A stretch of DNA of 64,000 bases from Mesorhizobium sophorae (GTDB taxonomy: Bacteria > Pseudomonadota > Alphaproteobacteria > Rhizobiales > Rhizobiaceae). The stretch lies in NCBI RefSeq assembly GCF_002270415.1, contig NZ_NNRI01000021.1:372001-436000 (forward strand). The letters run 5' to 3'. The notes under the pieces are model-generated. The model was not told the DNA's origin, did no database searches, and was given only the letters and a program-made list of their open reading frames with translations. The first letter of the stretch is position 1. Every line of letters starts with the position of its first letter. A program made the translations under genes and the position numbers. Positions 52,391 through 60,695 of this stretch are shown here, one piece after another.

Positions 52391-53719
52391 ATGGCAAGAA
52401 GAGCGCTCATCTTGGTTGAAGGCCACAGGAGTATCGGGCTGCTATACGTGAAAGCGGCTCAGCGTCTTGGCCTGCATCCAATTACCCTGTCGACTGATCC
52501 AGTTCAGTACGACTACCTTGCAGCGGAAAGCCTAGCGGCCATCCGTGTCGATACAGATGATTTCGATGCGCTGATCCGCGAATGTGCGCGGCTACGTGCA
52601 ACCTATCACATTGCTGGCATTACTGGCTTTTCGGGCCTCGATGAGTCGATCTATGCGACAGTTGGCAAGCTCTGCCGGCATTTTGATCTGCCAGGACCGG
52701 ACCCGGTATCCATCGAACGATGCTGCGACAAATTCACTCAACGTCAATTCCTCGCGGCGGCCGGCATTCCCATGCCTGCTTATCGCCTGGCAGAGGACGC
52801 GACGGAAGTGGATAGCTCTGCAATGGAGATCGGCCTACCGGTGATTGTTAAGCCAGCCGTCGGTAGCGGCAGTTGCGGTGTCCGATTGTGTCGCAACGTC
52901 GACGAGTTGGCCGAACATACGGCGTATCTGTTGGCCGGGGAGCGGACACGGGAGTCTTCGCCGAGGATACTTGTCGAAGAATTCGCACAGGGCCCTCAGT
53001 ATAGTGCTGACACTATGGGAAATGAGGTCATCGCAGTAGGTGCCGCTGACTTCGACTGCCCACCCAATTTCGTTGTTCGAGGCAGCATCTTTCCAGCCCT
53101 GCTGACTGATTGCGAACATAAACGTATAGCCGCTGTCTCGCTGAGTTGTTTGAGCGCTCTCGGCCTTGGCTGGGGACCAGCGAACATTGAATTCCGGTGG
53201 ACGGAGCGTGGCCCAGTAGTCATTGAAGTCAATCCGCGTCTTCCGGGTTGGACCACTCCCCGACTGATTCAGCTGGCTTACGGCATTGATCCCATTGGCG
53301 AGCACCTCAAGCTGGTAATTGGCGAGGAATGGGATTTGCGCAGAAGGCATTGGCAGACTGCGGCCGCGCGGTTCCTCGTTCCTGAGGGCGACGGCGTCCT
53401 CGACTGGATCGATGGCGACACTCGCGCGGCTACCATACCAGGTGTCGCCGAAGTCAAGTTGTATGTTGAACCCAAGACGCGGATCGTTAGGAAAGGCGAT
53501 TTCCGGGACACCATGGGACATGTCATCGCCGCCTCACCCAGCCGTGCTGAGACCGAGGCGATACTGCAGCGCGCTGTCGACTTAATCGGTTGGTCGATCA
53601 CACCTTTCCACCCCTTGGCGAACAGAAGCAATCTCCGGTTCCCTCACCTGCTGGCCACCAGAGCAGGGTGGCAGCTAACGGGCAATCGAGGCGCTGGCGA
53701 TCAATCGACGGAACGGTGA
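52391..53719 (+). CDS. ATP-grasp domain ligase 2
   Basis: 442 residues from MARRALILVEGHRSIGLLYV (GGAGG ten bases upstream; the longer frame from 52343 is not favoured). The ATP-grasp fold shows PVIVKPAVGSGSCGVRLC, RILVEEFAQGPQYSADTMG and GPVVIEVNPRLPGWTTP. It is a close paralogue of 31461-32684 over the whole length, with a longer C-terminal tail (NRSNLRFPHLLATRAGW). Probably a carboxylate-amine ligase. An 11-bp hairpin follows the stop, then an acetyltransferase stub in the same direction, so it may once have been the first gene of an operon. Confidence 0.88.
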   Translation: MARRALILVEGHRSIGLLYVKAAQRLGLHPITLSTDPVQYDYLAAESLAAIRVDTDDFDALIRECARLRATYHIAGITGFSGLDESIYATVGKLCRHFDLPGPDPVSIERCCDKFTQRQFLAAAGIPMPAYRLAEDATEVDSSAMEIGLPVIVKPAVGSGSCGVRLCRNVDELAEHTAYLLAGERTRESSPRILVEEFAQGPQYSADTMGNEVIAVGAADFDCPPNFVVRGSIFPALLTDCEHKRIAAVSLSCLSALGLGWGPANIEFRWTERGPVVIEVNPRLPGWTTPRLIQLAYGIDPIGEHLKLVIGEEWDLRRRHWQTAAARFLVPEGDGVLDWIDGDTRAATIPGVAEVKLYVEPKTRIVRKGDFRDTMGHVIAASPSRAETEAILQRAVDLIGWSITPFHPLANRSNLRFPHLLATRAGWQLTGNRGAGDQSTER

Positions 53720-53730
53720 GCGATATACCT

Positions 53731-53759
53731 GTGAGCATGCGCCAGACCCGCATGCTCAC
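53731..53759 (+). terminator. Perfect hairpin past ATP-grasp 2
   Basis: GTGAGCATGCG (53731-53741) and CGCATGCTCAC (53749-53759) pair without mismatch around a 7-base loop, 12 bases after the stop codon. There is no U-run, so either a transcript-stabilising hairpin or a protein-binding site is also possible. Confidence 0.45.
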
Positions 53760-53820
53760 GCGCGAAAGGGAATCCCAAGCCAGACTCTTATGTGGCGACA
53801 CCCAATAGGAATTTGGGCCG

Positions 53821-53925
53821 ATGAGGCTGACGACCGAACGTCTGATATTGCGTCCCTGGCAGGATAAAGACCGGAACCCAATGGCAGCATTTACGGTGAT
53901 GCGAGCTATGACGGAATTTGGGTGA
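53821..53925 (+). pseudogene. GNAT acetyltransferase N-terminal stub
   Basis: 34 codons, MRLTTERLILRPWQDKDRNP then MAAFTVMRAMTEFG and a stop. The TERLILRPW opening is the first beta strand of RimJ/RimL-type N-acetyltransferases. The acetyl-CoA-binding part is absent; an IS256 relic follows directly. It is co-directional with ATP-grasp 2. Confidence 0.65.
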
Positions 53926-53934
53926 CTGGGTTGA

Positions 53935-54165
53935 TCAAGCGGCGCTTTGCGGCTTCGTTTCGATGACCTCGATGCCGTCCTGGAACCTGGCACCTGCGAG
54001 CAGTTTGGGCAACTGATTTTGTCCCTTCAATCTTCGCCAGGATTTGGCTGCGGCCATGACCAGCTTGAAGACCATCAGCCTGGCGGTTTTCGAGGACAGC
54101 GAGCCCTTGGTACGCACCGTGCGGTGGCGAACGGTCGCAAAGACGCTTTCGATGGGATTGGTAAC
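53935..54165 (-). pseudogene. IS256-family transposase, C-terminal relic
   Basis: Minus strand: NPIESVFATVRHRTVRTKGS, TARLMVFKLVMAAAKSWRRL, GQNQLPKLLAGARFQDGIEV, IETKPQSAA, stop. The upstream DDE core is missing. A matching N-terminal relic is found at 55950-56345. Confidence 0.8.
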
Positions 54166-54408
54166 CGGTATGAAGATGGCGGTGCCGATGTCCGGCTGCG
54201 GTTTTCGTGATCGCGGCGTATGGTGCGACCATCCGGGACAGAGGCACCGGGAGCACGAAGGTGCGGGCAGGCCGATCTTGTACGTTGAGCTGCGAGCTCG
54301 TGTTAGTAGATGGCCGCCTCTGCGACTCGCCCGGTTGCGCTGAGAGCGCGGATCCGTAGTTGTCGTGTCGCCCGCCGCTCCCCTCTGACTGATCGAGAGG
54401 AGGTAGGA

Positions 54409-55644
54409 ATGCGACGTGTAATTGGAATCGACACCCACCGCACCTTTGGCGAGGTGGTGATCTGGGAAGATGGTCGACTGCGGCATGTGGGCCGGGTCGA
54501 TATGACGCGAACCGCGCTGGAAGGCTTCGGCAAGAGCCTTTTGGCGACGGACGAGGTGGTGATCGAGGCGACCGGCAACTGCATGGCGGTCTCTCGGGTG
54601 CTGTCGCCATTCGTGAAGCGGGTGGTGATCGCCAACCCGCTGCAGGTCAAAGCGATCGCGCACGCTCACGTGAAGACCGACAAGATCGACGCCGGCACGG
54701 CCAGCTTGTACGCAGCCGGCTACCTGCCGGAGATCTGGACACCGGATGCCGCCACCGAGCGGATGCGCAGGCTGGTCGCGCGGCGCTACCAGGTCGTGCG
54801 GCATCGGACCCGGATCAAGAACGAGGTGCATTCGATCCTCTACGCCCATCTGATTCCGCGGTGCCCCCATGCCGACCTGTTCGGGCGCCTCGGTCGTGCC
54901 TGGCTCACCCGTCAGCCGGTGCCAGATGACGAGCGCGCCGCAATCGAGCGCCATATCCGGGAACTGGACAGGCTGGGTGACGATCTCCGCGTACTTGACC
55001 GGGAGATTGCCGAGAGCGCGCTCGATGATGCGGTGATCAAACGGCTGCTCACAATCACTGGCGTCAATCTCGCAGTGGCCGGCGGGCTAGTGGCGGCTGT
55101 CGGTGACATCGGCCGTTTTTCCAGCCCGCAAAAACTGGTGAGCTATTTCGGCCTGAACCCACGCGTGCGCCAGTCGGGGCTCGGTGCTGCCCATCACGGG
55201 CGGATCAGCAAGGTCGGACGCAGCCATGCCCGCGCGATGCTGGTGGAAGCCGCCTGGGCGGCCGCCAAGACGCCGGGGCCGCTCCATGCGTTCTTTGTCC
55301 GCATCCGGGCCCGGCGCGGCCATCAGGTTGCCGCCGTCGCCGTGGCGCGCAAGCTGACGGTGCTCGTCTGGCATATGTTGACGAAGGAGGCGGACTACCT
55401 CTGGGCGCGACCCAGTCTGGTTGCACACAAGATGCGCAGCATGGAACTGCAGGCCGGCAAGCCGCAGAAGAAGGGCAACAGCCGCGGTCCGACCTATGCC
55501 TACAATGTCAAGGAGCTGCGGAACCAGGAGATGCGCGTCGCCGAGCAGGCCCAGAAAGGATACGAACACTTCGTTGAGGCTTGGCGCCCGCGCCTGCCAA
55601 AGGAAAAGGCGCGCGGGCGCCTCAGTCCGGCAAGGCTCGAATAA
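54409..55644 (+). CDS. IS110-family transposase
   Basis: 411 residues from MRRVIGIDTHRTFGEVVIWE with a strong GAGAGGAGGTAGGA ribosome site. The DEDD domain includes VIGIDTH, EATGNCMAVSRVL and KTDKIDAGTASLYAAGYLPE. The C-terminal domain has LTITGVNLAVAGGLVAAVGD and LVSYFGLNPRVRQSGLGAAH, then GRSHARAMLVEAAWAAAKTP. The frame is intact. It stands between two parts of an IS256. About 240 bases lie before the start (54166-54408) and about 300 after the stop that are non-coding and may hold its guide RNA. Confidence 0.92.
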   Translation: MRRVIGIDTHRTFGEVVIWEDGRLRHVGRVDMTRTALEGFGKSLLATDEVVIEATGNCMAVSRVLSPFVKRVVIANPLQVKAIAHAHVKTDKIDAGTASLYAAGYLPEIWTPDAATERMRRLVARRYQVVRHRTRIKNEVHSILYAHLIPRCPHADLFGRLGRAWLTRQPVPDDERAAIERHIRELDRLGDDLRVLDREIAESALDDAVIKRLLTITGVNLAVAGGLVAAVGDIGRFSSPQKLVSYFGLNPRVRQSGLGAAHHGRISKVGRSHARAMLVEAAWAAAKTPGPLHAFFVRIRARRGHQVAAVAVARKLTVLVWHMLTKEADYLWARPSLVAHKMRSMELQAGKPQKKGNSRGPTYAYNVKELRNQEMRVAEQAQKGYEHFVEAWRPRLPKEKARGRLSPARLE

Positions 55645-55945
55645 GGCGGCCCGGCGGCGCTTTCAGCCGGTGCACCACGCTTCGCCACGAGGTCGCCCGC
55701 GCTGGACGACAATAGCTGACTGCGGCGGGTATTTCCAGTTGCGCTAGCCCTCGGGGGCGCCTTGCACCCCGATCCGATCGGGAGCATGCCGCCGTGCTCG
55801 GGTCGATCAAGGCCCAAGCCTTGCGGTGGCCGCGTAAAACGCGGCCAGCCTTGACTGCCCCTGCGCGCGGCGGCTGTGAAATGGGGCGGTCGGGACGGAA
55901 GAACACCAGCGATGCGGTCGAACCAAAGAACATACTCGGGGAGGT
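55645..55945. other. Non-coding 3' region after IS110
   Basis: 300 bases with no gene. GGCCGCGTAAAACGCGGCC (55829-55847) is a perfect 8-bp hairpin with a 3-base loop. It may belong to the non-coding end of the IS110. Confidence 0.4.
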
Positions 55946-56345
55946 TCCAGGGCTCGTCACAAAATAGCGCTTGTCGATCTCATCCGACGTACGCAGATGA
56001 TCCCAGTGTTCGGCGGGGAAGTCGTAGAACGCCAGGTTCGGCGCGTCCTTGCCCACAAGCGCGCTCAGCGCTTCCTGAAAACCGTCGAAACACCGCGCAG
56101 GTAGAGAACAGGAAGCAGCGCATCCAGACTTTGCGTCCGACGCGCCCATTTCGGCAGGATCGATGAGGAGAACCGGACCCGATCAACCTCGCCATTCGCG
56201 CCGCGATCCCGGATCTTTACCCGGCTGACTGGCACTGGCCCGATCGCCGTCTGGATGCTCCGCTCCGAGCCGTGACCATGCCGCACAATCCTGGCACGGC
56301 CGTCGGCGAGCTTGAGATCCCGCATCTCGGCAAGCCCGCTTGATG
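55946..56345 (-). pseudogene. IS256-family transposase, N-terminal and junction relic
   Basis: Minus strand: LADGRARIVRHGHGSERSIQ, TAIGPVPVSRVKIRDRG, FSSSILPKWARRTQSLDALL, PVLYLRGVST, then after a shift FQEALSALVGKDAPNLA, joined directly to FYDFPAEHWDHLRTSDEID, which normally lies much nearer the C-terminus. It is therefore an internally deleted IS256. Its upstream side is cut by the end of recombinase D. Confidence 0.75.
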
Positions 56346-57856
56346 CACGGCGATCGGCTTTCGGCGGCCAGCATCGGCGATCTGGCCGCCCTCGGAGTGC
56401 ATTTGACAAGCCTCGTCGGGCGCCGGCGATGATCCGTCGTGATGGAAGGCGAGCCTTTCGTGAGCTGACGCCCCGTGACCCATCCGCGGGCGAGATAGTC
56501 GAAGATAACCTGCGGTGTGATGCCCAAGGCGGCTGCTGCCCCTTGAACGGAGTAGGTTCCATCCGGCCACCGAGCTGGATTGGCGCCAATCCCGTTGATC
56601 TTGACGGTGGGAATGCTCCAGCGTGTCCGCAGAAGCCAGACATTCTCACCTTTGAACGCGCAGCCGCGTGCTGCGACAAAGCCTTCCGCGTTCAGCGTCG
56701 CCGCAATCTCCTTGTCCATCTTGCCGTCGGCATTCAGCTCCGTCACGCGCTCGCGCAATCTCTCGATATCGATGTAGTTGGCGTAGGTGTGGACACGCCT
56801 TTGAAGAGAATGCTCGCTTGTTGCCCCGGTCTGCCACAGGATCTTGAACCAGACCTGGCCCCGCAACCGCCACCGTTCGTAATCCTGCTCGACGGCTTCG
56901 GCGGCGCGCAGCTTCTCTTCCCAGCCGCGCTCCAGAGAACGCGCCACCAGACGGTTCTCGGGCTCCACCGCGTCGTATTGGCGCCGTGCCCGTTCCGTCT
57001 CATAGCGGGCCCGCTCGCGCCTCAGAGCCCACTGTCGCTCGAGCTGACGTGTCTCTTCTTCAATCTGGCCCAGCGCGGCAATGGCGATGGCAATCCTGTC
57101 CGGCTTCAAAGCGTCGAGCAGGATGCTTTCAACATGTGCGTCGACGGGCAGCGCGCGCCCTTCCTGGCATAGCGGTCCGCCGTCCTGATCGCGGTCGGCA
57201 CGACACGTGTAGACGGGATAGTTACCTGCAGGACCGCTATAGCGTAGGCTGATCCGGCGACCGCACCGGCCACAAACGGCAATACCCTGCAACAGTGCCG
57301 CTCCCTTGCGCGGCACGCCGGAATGGCCAGCCTTATAGCGGTTGATGTTGTTTGCCAGTAGTCTCTGATTCTCCATAAATTCCTCCCAGTCGATGTATCC
57401 GGAATGGGCAGACTGAAGACAAACCTCCCAGTCCGCGATGGGGACCTTCACCGTCTTCGGGCGATAGACATCATGGCGAACCCGCCCGCCCTCCGCCCGG
57501 CATCGTCCATAAACATACGCCCCGGCATAGGCAGGATTTTGGAGAATGCTGAGGACCCGTGAACTGTCGGCCTCGCGCCACATGATATCGTGCGGAGCGG
57601 GACCCATAAGTGGACGCACAGGCAGTGGCAGATCGTTCTTTCGCAAGTATCGCATCACGGCCCGTGCACTGTGAAGCTCGCGGAATTTGGCGAAGACAAG
57701 GATGAGCCTTGCCTGCACCTGCTCATCGGGATTGAGAACAATCCCGCCTGCGCGATCATGGGCCAGTCCGGCGGGAACGGGAAGCCGCAGCTCGCCACGC
57801 GCCGCCTTCTGACGTTCGCCCTGATGGAGGCGCTGCCTGATCTGGTGAAGCTCCGC
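56346..57856 (-). pseudogene. Large serine recombinase D, N-terminally truncated
   Basis: About 500 codons in one open frame (open from 57883 to 56183, including IS sequence at both ends). Present: the end of the resolvase domain (LHQIRQRLHQGERQKAARGE), the recombinase domain (LQNPAYAGAYVYGRCRAEGG), the zinc ribbon (AVCGRCGRRISLRYSGPAG, CRADRDQDGGPLC), a coiled coil (EEETRQLERQWALRRERARY) and the C-terminal part (GTYSVQGAAAALGITPQVIF). The catalytic Ser domain is missing because an IS3 starts at 57857. Its 3' end abuts IS256 coding sequence at GCATCAAGCGGGCT, the same end seen next to an IS110 at 10106. Confidence 0.85.
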
Positions 57857-57907
57857 TGACCTGCCACTGAGAATTTCCTCCATCTGAGCTTAGAGTCCGG
57901 GCCTTGA

Positions 57908-58189
57908 TTGAAGGACGGACTGATGAAGAGAAAGCGTTTTACGGAAGAGCAGATCATCGCGGTTCTGCGCGAGCATGAGGCGGGTGCGAAGGCGGGCGAT
58001 CTGGCCCGCAAGCACGGGGTCTCGGAGGCGACGCTGTATAACTGGAAGGCCAAGTATGGCGGGATGGACGTCTCTGACGCCAAGCGCCTGAAGGCTCTGG
58101 AAGACGAGAACGCCAAGCTGAAGAAGCTGCTCGCCGACCAGATGCTCGAAGCCTCGGCGCTGCGTGAGCTTCTGTCAAAAAAATGGTAG
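57908..58189 (+). CDS. IS3-family OrfA
   Basis: 93 residues. Helix-turn-helix in KRKRFTEEQIIAVLREHEAG, AKAGDLARKHGVSEATLYNW, followed by a leucine zipper (LKALEDENAKLKKLLADQML). TCAAAAAAATGG (58175-58186) at the overlap with orfB is a probable slippage site that gives the OrfAB transposase. Confidence 0.85.
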   Translation: MKDGLMKRKRFTEEQIIAVLREHEAGAKAGDLARKHGVSEATLYNWKAKYGGMDVSDAKRLKALEDENAKLKKLLADQMLEASALRELLSKKW

Positions 58190-58935
58190 GGCCCGCCGCC
58201 AAGCGCGAAGCCGTCGCGCATTTGCAGGCCGTCATGGGCCTGTCGGAGCGTCGGGCCTGTTCCTTCGTCTGCGCCGATCGCAAGATGATCCGCTACCAGT
58301 CTCGCCGACCGCCAGAGACGGAGCTGCGTGGTCGGCTGCGTGACCTCGCGAACGAGCGCCGACGCTTCGGCTACCGGCGGCTGTTCATCCTGCTCAGGCG
58401 CGAGGGCGAGGCATCTGGGGTCAACCGTATCTACCGTCTCTATCGCGAGGAAGGTCTGACGGTGCGCAAGCGCCGGGCAAGACGGCGAGCAGTCGGCACG
58501 CGGGCGCCGATCCTGGTCGAGGCAAAGCCGAATGCGCGCTGGTCGCTGGATTTCGTCCATGACCAGTTCGCCTGCGGCCGGCGCTTCCGTGTGCTCAACA
58601 TCGTCGACGACGTGACACGCGAATGTCTGGCCGCGATTCCGGACACCTCGATCTCCGGCCGTCGGGTTGCTCGCGAGCTGACGGAACTGATCGCCCAGCG
58701 CGGCAAGCCAGGCATGATCGTCTCCGACCACGGCACGGAGTTCACGTCGAACGCCATCCTTGCATGGTCGAAGGATCACGGGATCGGATGGCACTACATC
58801 GCGCCGGGCAAGCCGATGCAGAACGGTTATGTCGAATCCTTCAACGGTCGCATGCGCGATGAGCTTTTGAACGAGAGCCTGTTCTTCGGCCTCGACCACG
58901 CCCGCAGCGCCATCGCCGAATGGCGGGAGGACTAG
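58183..58935 (+). pseudogene. IS3-family orfB, interrupted by cassette C
   Basis: 250 codons: VGPAAKREAVAHLQAVMGLS, RRACSFVCADRKMIRYQSRR, then the DDE core WSLDFVHDQFACGRRFRVLN, MIVSDHGTEFTSNAIL, GKPMQNGYVESFNGRMRDEL with all three acidic residues. It ends AIAEWRED and a TAG created by the insertion. The last 60 codons are at 63301-63480 (FNTARPHSSLGYQTPAAYAE). Confidence 0.85.
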
Positions 58936-58958
58936 AATCCTGTTTCATAACACCCATC

Positions 58959-60683
58959 GTAACCGGGGCAGATTTCCGGGCGATCAGGCTGGAGCGGCTT
59001 GGCTGACGAGATCGGGAAGCGGCAGAACGGCGGTTTGTGTGGGGATACCAAGGCGGTCGCCGAGGTAGGCGAAGAAGGAGACGCCGAGCTTGGTGCAGGT
59101 CTTCATCAGGCCGAGCAGGACATCGCGGGCATCTCTGCCTGCGTCACTGACGGTTCCGCCGGAGATCTTGCGTTTGATAACGACGGCGCGAATGTCGTTT
59201 TCCGAACCGTTGGTGTGGAGTGGGATCTCGGGGCGATCGAGAACGCGCAGGAGTTCATGCTTGCGGCGGTGAAGCCGGGTGAGCAGCCTGTCGAGCATGA
59301 CGTAGCCGGTTCGTCGTTTGAACAGGCGGTCGAAGCGGGCACGCAAGGCCGCCGCGCGGCGCGGACAAGGTGACCGCTGATAGCTCTTCAGGTCGTGATA
59401 GAACCACCAGATCAACTGGCGCATGACGTCAACGGCCTGGCGCTGGTCTGGCGTCATCGGCACCAATTTGTGGACGAGCCGCTCGGCGTGGACCCAACAC
59501 AGAGCATGGTCGGCGATGCGGAACTGGCCGGCGTCATCGGAGACGATAACGGCGTCGGCAAGAAAGCCATGATGGCGGATCGCCCCCCACATCGCCCCCT
59601 CGGTGGCAATCTTGACCGGGTTCGGCTCAACCGCAAGCTGGTCGAGGCCCAGCGCTGCCAGATGCGCCTGCCAGGCGGCGCTGTCGGCAAACACCTTTTG
59701 CGGGAAAGCCGCCAGCCGGTCGATCACCGGACCAGCGAGGTTGCGGCCGCGCATATAGGCCAACGCCTCGTCATTGATGACGTAATCGCCGTGCCCGGCG
59801 CGCAGCGTTGCCAGGAACGCCCCCCGTGACTTCGATCGCCCGGTGCGGAACGCGGTGAAGCGGTCATCGCCGATCTGAGCGGTGTAGCCGTCCTGGTTGG
59901 CGTGGCGCGCCGACCTATCATCGACCGTGATCCAGCGCGCCGTGGCAAGTCCGGTGCGCAACACGTCACGATCCTCTGCAACGAAGACCTCGAGGCCCTC
60001 CGAAATCAGCCGCACCACCTGACGCTTCGAGATGTCGACGCCAATGCCCGTCAAGAGTGCGGTTAATCGCTCCGTCGTCACTTGGCCCTGAATATGGCAG
60101 GCCAGGATGAAGCGGCGCAGGTTCGCGCCCCAGCCGCCGACAATCCCCGACGGCAGTGGCGCCACGATCGTCTCGCCGCTCGGGGTCACCCAGCGTTCGC
60201 GCCGGTAGCGCACCACCTCGGCCGACAACACCAGATCGCGCACCAGGATCGTCTCATACCCCTTGAAGCGGGAGCCCGCAGGGGAGCTCACCGCAACCGT
60301 CACCTCGCGGCTCACACGAGCGCTGTCGCGCTTGGCGCCGCGCCGCCGACGCTTGCCCTTGGCCGCTTTCGCCCCCGTCGCCTTCTCCATCCCCGACGGT
60401 TTGGACGGCTTGATTGGCGGCCGCGGAGGCAGGTCCTTCAGACGCTTAATCTCGTCCTTCAGGCTCTGGTTGTCGGCGCGCAGCGCCTGGTTCTCCATCT
60501 GCAGGCTCTCGACCTGTCCGTGAAGACCCCGCACTTCGCCGAGCAGCGTCCCAACCAGCCCGCGGAGTTCCGCCAGCGACAGGCCTTCAAGCGAATCATT
60601 CGGCGGCAGAGTCACGCAAAGGGTGAATCACAAACCCGCCCCCCTGCAAACCCCACCTCCGCCCGGAAATCTGCCCCGGTTAC
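58959..60683 (-). mobile_element. IS66-family element nested in cassette C
   Basis: 1725 bp with perfect inverted ends GTAACCGGGGCAGATTTCCG / CGGAAATCTGCCCCGGTTAC and a 9-base repeat ACACCCATC on both sides (58950-58958, 60684-60692); the same sequence occurs once in cassette B. It has a single gene, so it belongs to the tnpC-only type of IS66. Confidence 0.88.
58984..60615 (-). CDS. IS66-family transposase (single-gene type)
   Basis: 543 residues. An N-terminal coiled coil (LLGEVRGLHGQVESLQMENQ, ALRADNQSLKDEIKRLKDL) is followed by a basic, Lys/Arg-rich linker, then the DDE-type IS66 domain: ARWITVDDRSARHANQDGYT, HHGFLADAVIVSDDAGQFRI, HALCWVHAERLVHKLVP and IPLHTNGSENDIRAVVIKRK. Intact and full length. 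It needs no TnpA or TnpB, in contrast to the IS66 at 17-23 kb. Confidence 0.9.
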   Translation of the reverse strand: MTLPPNDSLEGLSLAELRGLVGTLLGEVRGLHGQVESLQMENQALRADNQSLKDEIKRLKDLPPRPPIKPSKPSGMEKATGAKAAKGKRRRRGAKRDSARVSREVTVAVSSPAGSRFKGYETILVRDLVLSAEVVRYRRERWVTPSGETIVAPLPSGIVGGWGANLRRFILACHIQGQVTTERLTALLTGIGVDISKRQVVRLISEGLEVFVAEDRDVLRTGLATARWITVDDRSARHANQDGYTAQIGDDRFTAFRTGRSKSRGAFLATLRAGHGDYVINDEALAYMRGRNLAGPVIDRLAAFPQKVFADSAAWQAHLAALGLDQLAVEPNPVKIATEGAMWGAIRHHGFLADAVIVSDDAGQFRIADHALCWVHAERLVHKLVPMTPDQRQAVDVMRQLIWWFYHDLKSYQRSPCPRRAAALRARFDRLFKRRTGYVMLDRLLTRLHRRKHELLRVLDRPEIPLHTNGSENDIRAVVIKRKISGGTVSDAGRDARDVLLGLMKTCTKLGVSFFAYLGDRLGIPTQTAVLPLPDLVSQAAPA

Positions 60684-60695
60684 ACACCCATCTGT

